Origin: Synergistaceae bacterium
GTDB taxonomy: Bacteria; Synergistota; Synergistia; Synergistales; Aminithiophilaceae
Reading direction: 5' to 3'
Length of the DNA stretch: 64,000 nucleotides
NCBI GenBank assembly: GCA_016756725.1
Contig: JAESII010000005.1
Span: 344,247 to 408,246 of the forward strand
Shown: positions 24,457 through 33,795 of the stretch, piece by piece
Position numbering within the stretch: the stretch's first letter is position 1
Layout of the letters: each line of letters opens with the position of its first letter
Translations under genes and position numbers: made by a program
Notes under the pieces: model-generated
The model's input: only the letters and a program-made list of their open reading frames with translations
The model's database searches: none
What the model was told of the DNA's origin: nothing

Positions 24457-27400
24457 ATGGAGAGGGGCACGAAAGTCGACTTCAACAAGGCCTTCTGGGT
24501 TCATGTGAAGGGGGCTCTCGGGATCGGCGTCTCGGACCAGACCGAACTGGAACCGCTGGGGATGGTGCCTGTCCCTTTACGGGGGCTCCTTTTGACGCAG
24601 TTGGAGTTGCTTCCCGATCCTCCCGTCCGCGTCTTTTGGCAGACACAAACCCTTGCCGACGGGAAAGTCTATCGCTTTCCCGAAAGCTGGGAGTTCCGCG
24701 ACCCGGCATATCGGGAATCGCTCTTTCAAAGGCCTCTCCCGGGAGATGCGCCGCGAGGTGAGCTTTGGCCGAGATTCCCTCTGCTGTGGCGGACTTATCA
24801 GCTTGCGGCGCTGGGAATCCTTTACGAGGCCACAGCCGCCGGGGTGCCGGAAGTCGTTTTCGCAGATGACCATCCGGGACTTCCTCTGCTGGAGCTGGCC
24901 ATCTTGGATGTCCTCGAGACGGCCCGGAATGTGGCCCGTCTCTGGGGAGTCAGAAGCTGGAAAGGCCCTACTTTCCGCATCGTCATGATCTCCCCCTCGC
25001 CGTTGACGCTCATTCTCCTCGAAGAATATTGCCGACTGCTTAATCCGACATCGACCTCAATCTTCAATCCCCTCGACGGAGTGGTCCTTTGCCGGCAGGA
25101 GACGTTGCCTTCGGAGGAGGTCCCCCTCTTCGTGGGAGAGTCGCTTCGGGAGTCCGGTTCTGAGGGCCACAGATCCCACAGCTGCCTGAATTTAGTCGAC
25201 CTGGACGAGTGGATCGGGGCGCTCCAGGCCGAACTGGGCTGGCTGTCTCCCCTTTCCATTCGGTCCCAGGAGCCCCCCTGCTGGTCGGCGACGGAGGACG
25301 TCCTGCACTTTTTTGCCCGCCGCTTTTTCCCTTTGGCCTGTCTCAAGGACGAACAGACGGCGCTGCTTCTGCGCCTGATCGGGGGGGGAAGCTGCCTCGG
25401 CGTCTTGCCCACCGGTTTCGGGAAATCCCTGGTCTATCAGCTCTTGGGCATCCTTTTCCCCGGCCTGGTCCTGATCATCAGCCCCTTGATATCTCTCATC
25501 AGGGATCAGCTTTTCAATCTCTCCGAACAGGGGCTGATCTGCGCCACGGCCCTCTTCTCCGGGGAGGAAGACGCGACCCTCCCGTCTTCGGTGGACGATC
25601 TGGACGTGACCGGCACCCGTCTCCTTTTCATCGCTCCCGAAAGGCTTCGCATCCGAAGCTTTCTTCGCGGTCTGAGGGCAAAGCTTCGGTCACTCACGGT
25701 ACGGGCCATTGCCGTCGATGAAGCTCATTGCCTTTCCGAGTGGGGCTACGACTTCCGGCCAGCCTACCTCCAGATCGCCGACTTCCGCGCCATGCTCAAA
25801 GAGGAGCAGGAAGTGCCCATCCCGCTGGCGGCACTGACGGCGACGGCCTCGTCCCGCATTGAGGACGATATCTGCAAGATGCTGGATATCCCTTCCGATT
25901 CGTTGGTCCGATCTCCCTCTTTGGACAGACCCAACCTCACCTTTTCCGCCTGGGAGCTTTCACCGGAAAAGGGATCTCATCCCGAAGGGAAGATCCTTGC
26001 CGTCAAGGAACTCCTCTGCAGGCACATCCCCAGGGCTCTGAAACTGGAGGGGCTTTTCAGGCCTGATCATGAAGGCCGCTATCCCCATTCAGGACTGGTC
26101 TTCGGATTCTATGCGGCCCCTCAAGGGGCTTCTACCTACATGGATGGCGTCCATTATATCGCCGCCAACCTCGGGGGGGCTTTGGCCCTTCCCCCGAATT
26201 TGATCCGGGCCCATGCCAGCAAGGCCGCCAGGCAGTGCCCTGCCTGCGGTTCCCGCTTCTTTCGGCCTGCCTTGCAAGAAGACTTCCCTTCTGAAAAACA
26301 GAAGAGGCCGCTGGGGCATTGCATGACCTGCCTGAACTGCGGCAGGGTGGTTCCCGAGAAAGAACTCAGAGATCCGGCCCGAGAGGAATGGGAGCGCGAG
26401 ATCCATCGGACCCAGCAGGATTTCAAGCAGAGCCGTTTCCCCCTTCTTGTGGCGACCAAGGGTTATGGCATGGGCATCGACAAGGGCAATATCCGGTACG
26501 TCGTTCACAACGGCTTTTCCAGCGGGATCATGGGGTACTATCAGGAGGCTGGCCGTGCGGGACGGGACGGACAGGTCGCCCATGTCGCCCTTGTCTATCT
26601 TCCTCCCTGCCCGGACTGCGTTGACGAGATCCAACGCCGGATGAGGGACGATCCCAAGGCGATTCCCGGGCCCCGGTGTCATGCCAGCTGGGCCTGTGGC
26701 TTTGGCCGTTCCTACCTCTGTGATTTCGGAAAACAGTCGAAACTCCTCTTTTCATCTTTTCAGGGTGAAGAAAAGGAGGTCAAAGCGGCTCTTGATCTTT
26801 TTGTTGCCCTTCAATCGGGGAAGAGCCCTCGGGTCAAGAACGATGAGGAGCTGAAAAAGACGGAGCTTGCCCTCTTTCGGCTCCGCGTTCTCCGGACGAT
26901 AAAAAGCTATTCGCTCGATTATCGCGGGCCGCAGCCCCAATGGTTCGTTGAAGGCTTCGATGAACCCGCCTTCGAGGTGATGTTTCAGGGGCTTTCCGAT
27001 TTCCTGAGAAAAACGGACTTGAGCGAAGACAAGATCGCAGAATATCCGACCTATATCTGGAATCAAGCCGAAAAGAAGGGAAGAGGGAAAGCCTCTTTTC
27101 TGGCCCTTCTTGAGGGCTGCCTGGGCCTGCTGATCCGGAGGATCTACCGGGTCATTCCCCGAACGCGCTTTCAGATGCTCCTCAACGAATACCAGTATGC
27201 TCGTGGCGGTGCCCTCAAGGAGGCGTCTCAAGCGGTCTGCCGCCGAGCCTTGCTGCTGAACCTCCTTGGGATGGAGACGGTACCTGACGATTATCGCTGT
27301 GAACGTTGCGACGTCTGCCGTCCCGATTTGGATTTTCAAATAAAGGACCTTGCCGGGGAAAAGGCCGATGGTCCCCGCAGGCCCTATGACCAACTGGTCC

Positions 27401-28002
27401 TGAGGCTTCAGGAGGCTTTAGGCCGTCCTTTCAGCTCTACTGAACTGGATGACCTGGTGGAGGCTTTTGTCTCTGCCCGTTTTCTGACCCGTCTTTGGGG
27501 CACGGTGCTTGCCTTTCTCGAACAGGCCTCTTTCAGCCTTTCCGCCCTTTATCTGGCCGGCCAGGCCAGCCTCAGGATGGAAGGAGGGGACGAAGAAGCC
27601 CTGCGCTATCTTTCCGACGGCTTCAGGGAGGCCCTGATTCAGCTAACGGACAGGGAGGGAGTGCTGGCCTTCTACAGACTGGCGTCCGATGCCTTTCCCG
27701 ACGAGGCCTACTCCTGGCTTTACAGGGAGGAGAGCCTCTGGCGGGACGACCGTTCCTTCTGCCACAAGGAGGCCTGCCGACTTTTCGGTGACGAAAGCGC
27801 CCAAGCTCGAACGATCCGGCTTCTCCTTCGCCTGGAGCGGCTGGAGAGGGTCAAAAAGCCCCTTCAGGTCTTTGTCGAAAAGAGGAGATTCCTCGACAGG
27901 GCCTGGAGGCCAAGGCCCGAGCGGGGATCGACCGGTGGCGGAAAGCCCAAAAAGAGAGGGAGGGGAGAAAGAGAAAATGCCACGTCCTTTGGACGGTCTT
28001 GA
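24457..28002 (+). CDS. RecQ-like SF2 helicase with Zn-ribbon insert
   Basis: 1181 residues from the ATG at 24457; in-frame GTG 24412 and ATG 24421 are possible. The first 300 residues are unrecognised. The RecQ core has Walker A LPTGFGKSLVYQLL (about 316-329), VDEAHCLSEWGYDFRP (about 419-434), LTATASSRIEDDI, ATKGYGMGIDKGNIRYVVHN and YQEAGRAGRDGQ (about 695-706). Between motifs IV and V lies an insert with CPACGSRFF and CMTCLNCG (about 593-628), and motif IV itself looks altered (SGLVFGFYAAPQGASTYMDG). A later CERCDVCRPD near 948 resembles the RecQ zinc site. It is much longer than RecQ (about 600). Context suggests a DNA-unwinding effector of a defence module; the DpdF helicase of the Dpd system is another long RecQ-like protein, but no other Dpd gene is present. 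Confidence 0.85.
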   Translation: MERGTKVDFNKAFWVHVKGALGIGVSDQTELEPLGMVPVPLRGLLLTQLELLPDPPVRVFWQTQTLADGKVYRFPESWEFRDPAYRESLFQRPLPGDAPRGELWPRFPLLWRTYQLAALGILYEATAAGVPEVVFADDHPGLPLLELAILDVLETARNVARLWGVRSWKGPTFRIVMISPSPLTLILLEEYCRLLNPTSTSIFNPLDGVVLCRQETLPSEEVPLFVGESLRESGSEGHRSHSCLNLVDLDEWIGALQAELGWLSPLSIRSQEPPCWSATEDVLHFFARRFFPLACLKDEQTALLLRLIGGGSCLGVLPTGFGKSLVYQLLGILFPGLVLIISPLISLIRDQLFNLSEQGLICATALFSGEEDATLPSSVDDLDVTGTRLLFIAPERLRIRSFLRGLRAKLRSLTVRAIAVDEAHCLSEWGYDFRPAYLQIADFRAMLKEEQEVPIPLAALTATASSRIEDDICKMLDIPSDSLVRSPSLDRPNLTFSAWELSPEKGSHPEGKILAVKELLCRHIPRALKLEGLFRPDHEGRYPHSGLVFGFYAAPQGASTYMDGVHYIAANLGGALALPPNLIRAHASKAARQCPACGSRFFRPALQEDFPSEKQKRPLGHCMTCLNCGRVVPEKELRDPAREEWEREIHRTQQDFKQSRFPLLVATKGYGMGIDKGNIRYVVHNGFSSGIMGYYQEAGRAGRDGQVAHVALVYLPPCPDCVDEIQRRMRDDPKAIPGPRCHASWACGFGRSYLCDFGKQSKLLFSSFQGEEKEVKAALDLFVALQSGKSPRVKNDEELKKTELALFRLRVLRTIKSYSLDYRGPQPQWFVEGFDEPAFEVMFQGLSDFLRKTDLSEDKIAEYPTYIWNQAEKKGRGKASFLALLEGCLGLLIRRIYRVIPRTRFQMLLNEYQYARGGALKEASQAVCRRALLLNLLGMETVPDDYRCERCDVCRPDLDFQIKDLAGEKADGPRRPYDQLVLRLQEALGRPFSSTELDDLVEAFVSARFLTRLWGTVLAFLEQASFSLSALYLAGQASLRMEGGDEEALRYLSDGFREALIQLTDREGVLAFYRLASDAFPDEAYSWLYREESLWRDDRSFCHKEACRLFGDESAQARTIRLLLRLERLERVKKPLQVFVEKRRFLDRAWRPRPERGSTGGGKPKKRGRGERENATSFGRS

Positions 28003-28606
28003 AGAGATCGAGGCCGAGTTCGACCGCCTGGAAGAGGATCTGTTTTCGGTCTGTGCCGTGCTCGATGAACTCAACGAGCTCGGCCAGACGAGACAAGAGA
28101 TCGTCGCCCTTCATGATCGGCTTCGCCTGGGCCTGGAGGAGCTGAATCAGGCCCGAGAGAGGCTGGAGCAGACGATTGATCGTCCCCTGCAAGGGATCAT
28201 GCTTGCCCAGGAAAACGTGGAGACCGAACTGGCCGACCTTAAAAAACGGCAGCAGGTCTTTTCCTCCAACATTGACGAGCGGCAGGAACAAATGGCCCGG
28301 GAGCTTGAGGCTCGGTTCCGGCAGTGTCTGCTTCTGGACGATAGGCTCAAGGATCTGAATGGCCAAAAGGACCGGATTCGGGGTGACCTGGAGGCGCACG
28401 TCGCCGCTTGCCAAAGGGCCCAAACTTCCCTGGCCGGGCGGTTGGACGCCGTCGAAAGGCTCATAGAGGAACAGGGAGGAAAACTCCAGTCTCTTCATCA
28501 GGCAGAGGAGGCTCTCAGCGATCGCCTGACCCTGATTCGGAATATCGCCGCAGCTTCGCTGCTTTTAGGAGGAGCCGGTCTTCTGCTGGCCCTGATCGGT
28601 CCGTGA
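27977..28606 (+). CDS. Coiled-coil protein with C-terminal membrane segment
   Basis: 209 residues, overlapping the helicase gene by 26 bases, with GGGGAG before the ATG. Nearly all is heptad-like coiled coil rich in Leu, Glu, Gln and Arg (for example DLKKRQQVFSSNIDERQEQ). The last 20 residues (NIAAASLLLGGAGLLLALIG) form one membrane helix. It has no signal peptide, so it is probably a tail-anchored protein with the coiled coil in the cytoplasm. In a defence setting it could tether the helicase complex to the membrane or act as an effector. No enzymatic motif is seen. Confidence 0.75.
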   Translation: MPRPLDGLEEIEAEFDRLEEDLFSVCAVLDELNELGQTRQEIVALHDRLRLGLEELNQARERLEQTIDRPLQGIMLAQENVETELADLKKRQQVFSSNIDERQEQMARELEARFRQCLLLDDRLKDLNGQKDRIRGDLEAHVAACQRAQTSLAGRLDAVERLIEEQGGKLQSLHQAEEALSDRLTLIRNIAAASLLLGGAGLLLALIGP

Positions 28607-28670
28607 CCGGGCGAGGGCCTCTGTGGCCCGACAATGACGCTGTCCGTTCAGGCTCAGTCGCCAAGTTGAC

Positions 28671-28699
28671 TTGACAATTTTCGAAGGTCCACGTAATTT
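28671..28699 (+). promoter_or_regulatory. Sigma70-like promoter of the BREX operon
   Basis: TTGACA (28671-28676), 17-base spacer, TAATTT (28694-28699), about 115 bases before the HTH gene start. It is the only clear promoter seen before brxL. Confidence 0.65.
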
Positions 28700-28814
28700 T
28701 GTCCTAATTTAGCCTGATCCAACCTGATGAGAGCAGATTGAGACGACCTAAGCCCTGTATCAGTGGCTTTAGTGCCCTATGAGATGGCGACGAGTGGCTG
28801 GAGTGAAAAAACAT

Positions 28815-29000
28815 ATGGAAGACAGATGGCTATCGGTAGATGAGATTGGAGCCTATCTCGGTGTGAAGCGAGATACGGTCTACAAATGGATCGTCGAAAA
28901 AGAAATGCCCGCTCACAAGGTCGGTCGTCTCTGGAAATTCAAGAAAGACGAAATCGACGAGTGGGTGCGCAAAGGCAGAGCCAGTGAAACAAGAGAGTAG
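28815..29000 (+). CDS. Excisionase-type (MerR-like) HTH protein
   Basis: 61 residues from the ATG at 28815; GGAG lies 12 bases upstream, and an in-frame ATG at 28779 has no ribosome site. DRWLSVDEIGAYLGVKRDTV, then WIVEKEMPAHKVGRLWKFKK is a complete HTH_17/excisionase domain with a short tail. It is encoded directly before brxA and ends 1 base before the brxA ATG. Such small HTH proteins are common at the head of BREX operons and probably regulate them. An Xis role is less likely, because no integrase is present in the window. Confidence 0.8.
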   Translation: MEDRWLSVDEIGAYLGVKRDTVYKWIVEKEMPAHKVGRLWKFKKDEIDEWVRKGRASETRE

Positions 29001-29001
29001 G

Positions 29002-29787
29002 ATGACGGAAAAGAAAAAACTCTTGGCTCGGTTCGGGTTCAGCTTCGAACGCGGCGGTGCCCACACCGCCCGCACGATGATGCTCGCGGAGCTCCGGACC
29101 TTGTTGGCCTATGTCGATCGTCCCGAGGCCGATCGGAAAGATTACCTTCAAGCGATCAAACAAGAGAACTGCCTGGGCAAGCGCTCCTGCAAAAACCGGG
29201 TTCTCACCTATCAGCACCTTGTCGATCTCTATTCCCTGGACTGCACAAAGGCTCTTTTTCGAGCCCTTCGCTATCTCTGGGATCGTGAAATCAAGGGGCA
29301 AGCCCTGCTGGCACTGCTTTGCACCTACGCTCGAGATCCGATTTTCCGCTCTACGGCACCGTTCATCCTGCATTTTCCGGAAGGGACGACTGTCCTGCGC
29401 GAATCCCTTGAGGAGTTCATCGATGATCTGGAGCCCGGTCGGTTCAGCAAGGCGACTCTGACATCGACGGCCCAGAACATCAATGCGACGTGGACGCAAT
29501 CGGGCCATCTTCGAGGGCGAGTCAGAAAGGTGCGATCAAGGGCTCATCCGACGGCAGGAAGTCTTTCCTATGCCTTGCTCCTGGGCTATCTCTCGGGTGT
29601 GCGAGGGCAGTCTCTTTTTCAGACGGAATATGTCAAGTTGCTTGATTGCCCCCTCGACGGGGCCATTGAGCTTGCCGATGAGGCGTCTTGCAGGGGCTGG
29701 ATTGCCTTTAAACATCTAGGTGGCGTTATGGAGGTCCTCTTTCCCAAGCTGATCAGTCAAGAAGAAATGGAGTGGCTCCGTGAGTAA
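29002..29787 (+). CDS. brxA: BREX protein BrxA (DUF1819)
   Basis: 261 residues from ATG 29002; GTG 28984 is an alternative start that would overlap the HTH gene. The sequence LLARFGFSFERGGAHTARTM, YLQAIKQENCLGKRSCKNR and LTYQHLVDLYSLD is the DUF1819/BrxA pattern. BrxA is a small DNA-binding protein, needed in some type 1 BREX systems. It overlaps brxB by 8 bases. Length and order (brxA-brxB-brxC) match type 1 BREX. Confidence 0.9.
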   Translation: MTEKKKLLARFGFSFERGGAHTARTMMLAELRTLLAYVDRPEADRKDYLQAIKQENCLGKRSCKNRVLTYQHLVDLYSLDCTKALFRALRYLWDREIKGQALLALLCTYARDPIFRSTAPFILHFPEGTTVLRESLEEFIDDLEPGRFSKATLTSTAQNINATWTQSGHLRGRVRKVRSRAHPTAGSLSYALLLGYLSGVRGQSLFQTEYVKLLDCPLDGAIELADEASCRGWIAFKHLGGVMEVLFPKLISQEEMEWLRE

Positions 29788-30331
29788 AATTAAACGGCTG
29801 GTCCAATCTTATGCCAAATACATCTCTATCCCCTGGCGTGACGATGCCGCTGCCGCTCAGCGGGTGGTTTTCTGCGTCTACAGTGAGGCGGAGGAGCGCC
29901 GGATCCGGGCCAAAATGGATGAGTTCGAAATTGCCACCAGACAGGCAGGCCACGAATGGGCCCTTTTCGACCTGACCGATACTTTTGCCATTTGGCTTGC
30001 CTCACAAAGGTACGCCAGGAGTTATTTCCAGAAGCCCCATCTGCTCTCCACGCTGTTGCCGAAATACCTCACATTCATCACCGATCAATTCGAGGCCTTC
30101 CTTCAAAAGAACGACATCGGCCCTGATTCCGTCGTGGCGATAGAAGGCGTCGGTTCGCTTTTCGGATTTCTGAAAGTGAAAGAAGCCGTCGACAAGTTGG
30201 CTCCCATGGTCAAGGGGCGGCTGCTGGTCTTCTTCCCGGGCAGCTTCGAAAACAACAACTACAGGCTCCTAGATGGCTACGACGGGTGGAACTATCTCGC
30301 CGTGCCGATCACTGCGGACAAGGAGTATTGA
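29780..30331 (+). CDS. brxB: BREX protein BrxB (DUF1788)
   Basis: 183 residues, GTG start overlapping brxA. KIKRLVQSYAKYISIPWRDD, RVVFCVYSEAEERRIRAKM, then KGRLLVFFPGSFENNNYRLL and DGWNYLAVPI match the DUF1788 family, which in BREX is BrxB. It probably works with PglZ and BrxC in the core complex. Normal length (about 190-200). The stop is followed after 2 bases by the brxC start. Confidence 0.92.
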   Translation: MSKIKRLVQSYAKYISIPWRDDAAAAQRVVFCVYSEAEERRIRAKMDEFEIATRQAGHEWALFDLTDTFAIWLASQRYARSYFQKPHLLSTLLPKYLTFITDQFEAFLQKNDIGPDSVVAIEGVGSLFGFLKVKEAVDKLAPMVKGRLLVFFPGSFENNNYRLLDGYDGWNYLAVPITADKEY

Positions 30332-30333
30332 AG

Positions 30334-33300
30334 ATGGGTTTGATGATGAAGAATCGTGATATTTACCAAAAAGATCCGGCCACCCGAAAACTGGTCAACG
30401 AAGGTGTGGCAAGCGTCAACGACGAGAAGACCAGTCAGGCCCTGGCGGTACTCCGTTACGAGCTTGAGACCTTCGTCTGCGACGGCCAATACGAGAAGGG
30501 GATGGCTCACATCCTTGAGACCTATCTGAAGAATATCGACCAGGCTCAGCAACCTGCCGTCTGGATCAGTGGCTTCTACGGCTCGGGTAAATCTCATCTT
30601 GTCAAAATGCTTCGTGCCCTTTGGGTGAATTCCGTTTTTGACGACGGAGCTACAGCACGCGGTATTGCCAACCTGCCTCAGATCATCCGGGACAGCTTCA
30701 GGGAGCTCGACACTCAGGCCAAGCGCCACGGTGGCCTGCATGCGGCCTCCGGTACTCTGGGAGCCGGTGCCAGCGGCAGCGTCCGCCTGGCCCTTCTGCG
30801 GATCATCTTCAAATCCGCTGGATTGCCTGAGCAGTATCCGGTTGCCCGCTTCGTCATGTGGCTCAAACACGAAGGAATCTATGACCAGGTCCGCGCCCAT
30901 GTTGAGAAAAATGGCTTCGACTGGGACGAAGAACTGGACAACTTCTACGTGGCAGAGGGTCTCCATGAAGCCCTTGTTCAGTTGAAGCCCAATCTCTTTC
31001 CCTCGCTCCCATCCTGCGTCGAGACCCTGAATAATCTCTACCCCTACGTTCAGGACGTCTCCAGTGATGACATGGTCAAGGCCATTCGGCAGGCGCTGAC
31101 GAAGGACGGCAAATTCCCGCTGACATTGATGGTGCTTGACGAGGTGCAGCAGTACATCGGCGAAGACAGCCAACGCTCCATCGACGTCCAGGAGGCGGTG
31201 GAAGCCTGCAGCAAGAACATCGGCGGCAAACTGCTCTTCATCGGAACCGGTCAGACGGCCGTGACCGGCACCAGCAACCTGAAGAAACTCGAGGGACGGT
31301 TCACCATCCGTGTGGAACTCTCCGATGCCGACGTCGATGCGGTCATCCGTCAGGTCCTTCTGGCCAAGAAGCCGGAAGCCAAGACGCCCATCGAGCAGAT
31401 CATGCAAACCAACCTGGGAGAAATCTCCCGGCATCTGGCGGGTACGACCATCGGCCACAGGCAGGATGACATTCCGCATTTCCCCCAGGACTATCCCCTT
31501 CTGCCGGTGCGCCGCCGTTTCTGGGAAAACACCCTCCGGGTCCTGGACCAGACCGGAACGGACAGCCAGCTCCGCAACCAGCTCAGCATGGTCCACAAGG
31601 TCATCCAGACCAACCTCGATGAACCTTTGGGTCATGTTGTGCCGACCGACTATCTCTATTTCGACTCTGCCGACAAACTGCTCCAGTCGCGCATTCTGCC
31701 GCGCAAGGTCCACGAAAAAACCATGAGCTGGAGTAAGGGGTCGGAAGACGAACAGCTCATGGCCCGCGCCTGCGGCCTGGTCTTCCTCATCAACAAGCTC
31801 GGCAGCCAGAACAACGAAATCGGCATTCGGGCCACGGTGGACACCCTCACCGATCTTCTCGTCGAAAACCTGTCTCGCGGCAGCAGCGGTTTGCGCAGCA
31901 AGCTGCCCAGACTGCTCGATAAATGCGAACTGCTGATGAGGGTCGGTGATGAATACCGCATCCAGACCGAAGAAAGCGCGGCCTGGAGCGACGAATTCTT
32001 GAGCCAACGTTCTGCCTTGGGAAGCGAAGGCCATCGCATCGAGGCCGAACGCGACGACCGCATCCGCAAGCGCTTTGGCGAGATGGTGCGCAAGCTCTCC
32101 CTGACCCAGGGTAGCTCGAAGGTCACCCGCGACATCGACCCGGTGTTTGACGCCCAGCTTCCCACCGACGCCGAACAACGCATTTGCGTCTGGGTTCGCG
32201 ACGGCTGGAGCATTGACGAAAACTCGGTACGGGCCGATTCAAGGCAAGCGGGCAGTCAGTCCCCGATCGTTTTTGTGTTCATCCCCAAGCGTTCGGCCGA
32301 TGACCTCCGCCACCACCTCATCGATTACAAGGCCGCCAGCGCCACGTTGGATAAACGCGGTGTTCCCAACACTCCGGAAGGCACCGAAGCCCGTGCGGCC
32401 ATGGAGACCACCAAACAGGCGGCCGAGGGCAAGATTTGCGAACTGCTCGAAGAAGCCTTCTCCGGAGCCCGCGTCTTTCAGGGCGGCGGCAATGAAATCC
32501 TCGGCAGCGATCTGCAGGAGACGGTGCTCGAAGCCTCCGGCAAGGCGTTGCAACGGCTCTACCCGCAGTTTTCTGCCGCCGACCACGTGGGGTGGTCCAA
32601 GGTTTATGAAAAAGCCCAGAAAGGCGCTCCCGATGCGCTCAAGGCCGTCGGTGACGACGGCGAACCCGTCAAAAATCCAGTATGCAAAGCCATCCTCGGC
32701 TTCATCGCCGGTGGCAAAAGAGGCGCGGAAATCCGCACCCGGTTCGAATCTTCGCCCTACGGATGGTCGCGGGACGCCGTGGACGGCGGTCTGCAGGTGC
32801 TGTTGGTGGCCGGGCTGATCCGGGCGAAGGATGAGCGCGGCCAAACCCTCGACCCCAAGGAGCTGGAGCGCAAAACCATCGGCAAGGTGATGTTCAAGGT
32901 GGAATCGGCCACCGTCACCACCGCCCAACGCATCCAGATCCGCAAGCTGTTGCAGAAGGTTGGCCTCTCGGCCAAACAGGGCGAGGAACTTAGCCTTATA
33001 CCGCAGTTCCTGCAGAAAATGGTGGAGCTTGCCGACCAGGCAGGCGGTGAGGCACCGAAACCGGCCCGGCCGGACACGAAGTCCCTCGACGAAATCCGCC
33101 TCACAGCGGGCAATGAGCAACTGCTTGCCCTCTACAACCGGCGGGATGAACTGGGCGGCAGCATCGATAGCTGGACCGATCTCGCCGAACGCATCGCTGA
33201 ACGCTGGCCCAACTGGGCTGTCTTGAAGCGCCTGATGGCCCACGCCTCCGGGCTTCAGGACCTTGATGCGATCCTGGCCCAGGTGAAAACCATCGAGCAT

Positions 33301-33783
33301 CAGCGCCAGCTTCTGGAAGAGCCCGACCCGGTCGCGCCGCTGATCGCGGGCCTCACCCAACTGCTGCGCGATGAGCTCAACAAGCTCAATGACGAATATG
33401 CCTCCCGTCATGCGGAAGGCCTCAAGCGCCTGGCGGACGACAGTAACTGGCAGCAACTGGAACCGGAGCAGCGCGACCAGCTCATGTCTGCCCAGTTCCT
33501 TCACGAATCTGCCCGGCCCAAGGTGGAGGTGCAGTCGACCAGCGACGTGCTGATCACACTGGACAACTGCGCCTTGTCGATGTTTGCCGACCGTGTAGCA
33601 GCCATGCCTTCGCGGTTCGACAACGTTGCAAGTAACGCCGCTGAACTGTGTGAACCCAAGGCTCAGTTTATTCAGGTGCCCCGCCGTACGCTGAAAACCG
33701 ATGAGGAGATTGATGCCTGGCTCGATGAGGTGAAAGAACAGCTCAAAGTTGCTCTCAAAGAGGGGCCAGTGGTCATACGTTAA
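30334..33783 (+). CDS. brxC: BREX protein BrxC (ATPase)
   Basis: 1149 residues from ATG 30334, with AAGGAG 8 bases upstream; the longer open frame starting inside brxB lacks a ribosome site. It begins MMKNRDIYQKDPATRKLVNE, with Walker A WISGFYGSGKSHLVKML near 77-93 and Walker B LMVLDEVQQYIG near 264-275. The C-terminal half is helical and rich in charged residues. BrxC is the large AAA-type ATPase (DUF499-related/PglY-like) essential for BREX defence. No truncation is seen. Leading residues and length match the type 1 family. Confidence 0.95.
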   Translation: MGLMMKNRDIYQKDPATRKLVNEGVASVNDEKTSQALAVLRYELETFVCDGQYEKGMAHILETYLKNIDQAQQPAVWISGFYGSGKSHLVKMLRALWVNSVFDDGATARGIANLPQIIRDSFRELDTQAKRHGGLHAASGTLGAGASGSVRLALLRIIFKSAGLPEQYPVARFVMWLKHEGIYDQVRAHVEKNGFDWDEELDNFYVAEGLHEALVQLKPNLFPSLPSCVETLNNLYPYVQDVSSDDMVKAIRQALTKDGKFPLTLMVLDEVQQYIGEDSQRSIDVQEAVEACSKNIGGKLLFIGTGQTAVTGTSNLKKLEGRFTIRVELSDADVDAVIRQVLLAKKPEAKTPIEQIMQTNLGEISRHLAGTTIGHRQDDIPHFPQDYPLLPVRRRFWENTLRVLDQTGTDSQLRNQLSMVHKVIQTNLDEPLGHVVPTDYLYFDSADKLLQSRILPRKVHEKTMSWSKGSEDEQLMARACGLVFLINKLGSQNNEIGIRATVDTLTDLLVENLSRGSSGLRSKLPRLLDKCELLMRVGDEYRIQTEESAAWSDEFLSQRSALGSEGHRIEAERDDRIRKRFGEMVRKLSLTQGSSKVTRDIDPVFDAQLPTDAEQRICVWVRDGWSIDENSVRADSRQAGSQSPIVFVFIPKRSADDLRHHLIDYKAASATLDKRGVPNTPEGTEARAAMETTKQAAEGKICELLEEAFSGARVFQGGGNEILGSDLQETVLEASGKALQRLYPQFSAADHVGWSKVYEKAQKGAPDALKAVGDDGEPVKNPVCKAILGFIAGGKRGAEIRTRFESSPYGWSRDAVDGGLQVLLVAGLIRAKDERGQTLDPKELERKTIGKVMFKVESATVTTAQRIQIRKLLQKVGLSAKQGEELSLIPQFLQKMVELADQAGGEAPKPARPDTKSLDEIRLTAGNEQLLALYNRRDELGGSIDSWTDLAERIAERWPNWAVLKRLMAHASGLQDLDAILAQVKTIEHQRQLLEEPDPVAPLIAGLTQLLRDELNKLNDEYASRHAEGLKRLADDSNWQQLEPEQRDQLMSAQFLHESARPKVEVQSTSDVLITLDNCALSMFADRVAAMPSRFDNVASNAAELCEPKAQFIQVPRRTLKTDEEIDAWLDEVKEQLKVALKEGPVVIR

Positions 33784-33795
33784 GGAAGAGGAGCT

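Noticed and set aside
24457-28002. Dpd (7-deazaguanine) system, suggested by the long RecQ-like protein
   Set aside because: No TGT-like DpdA or queuosine-precursor gene and no other Dpd component is present.
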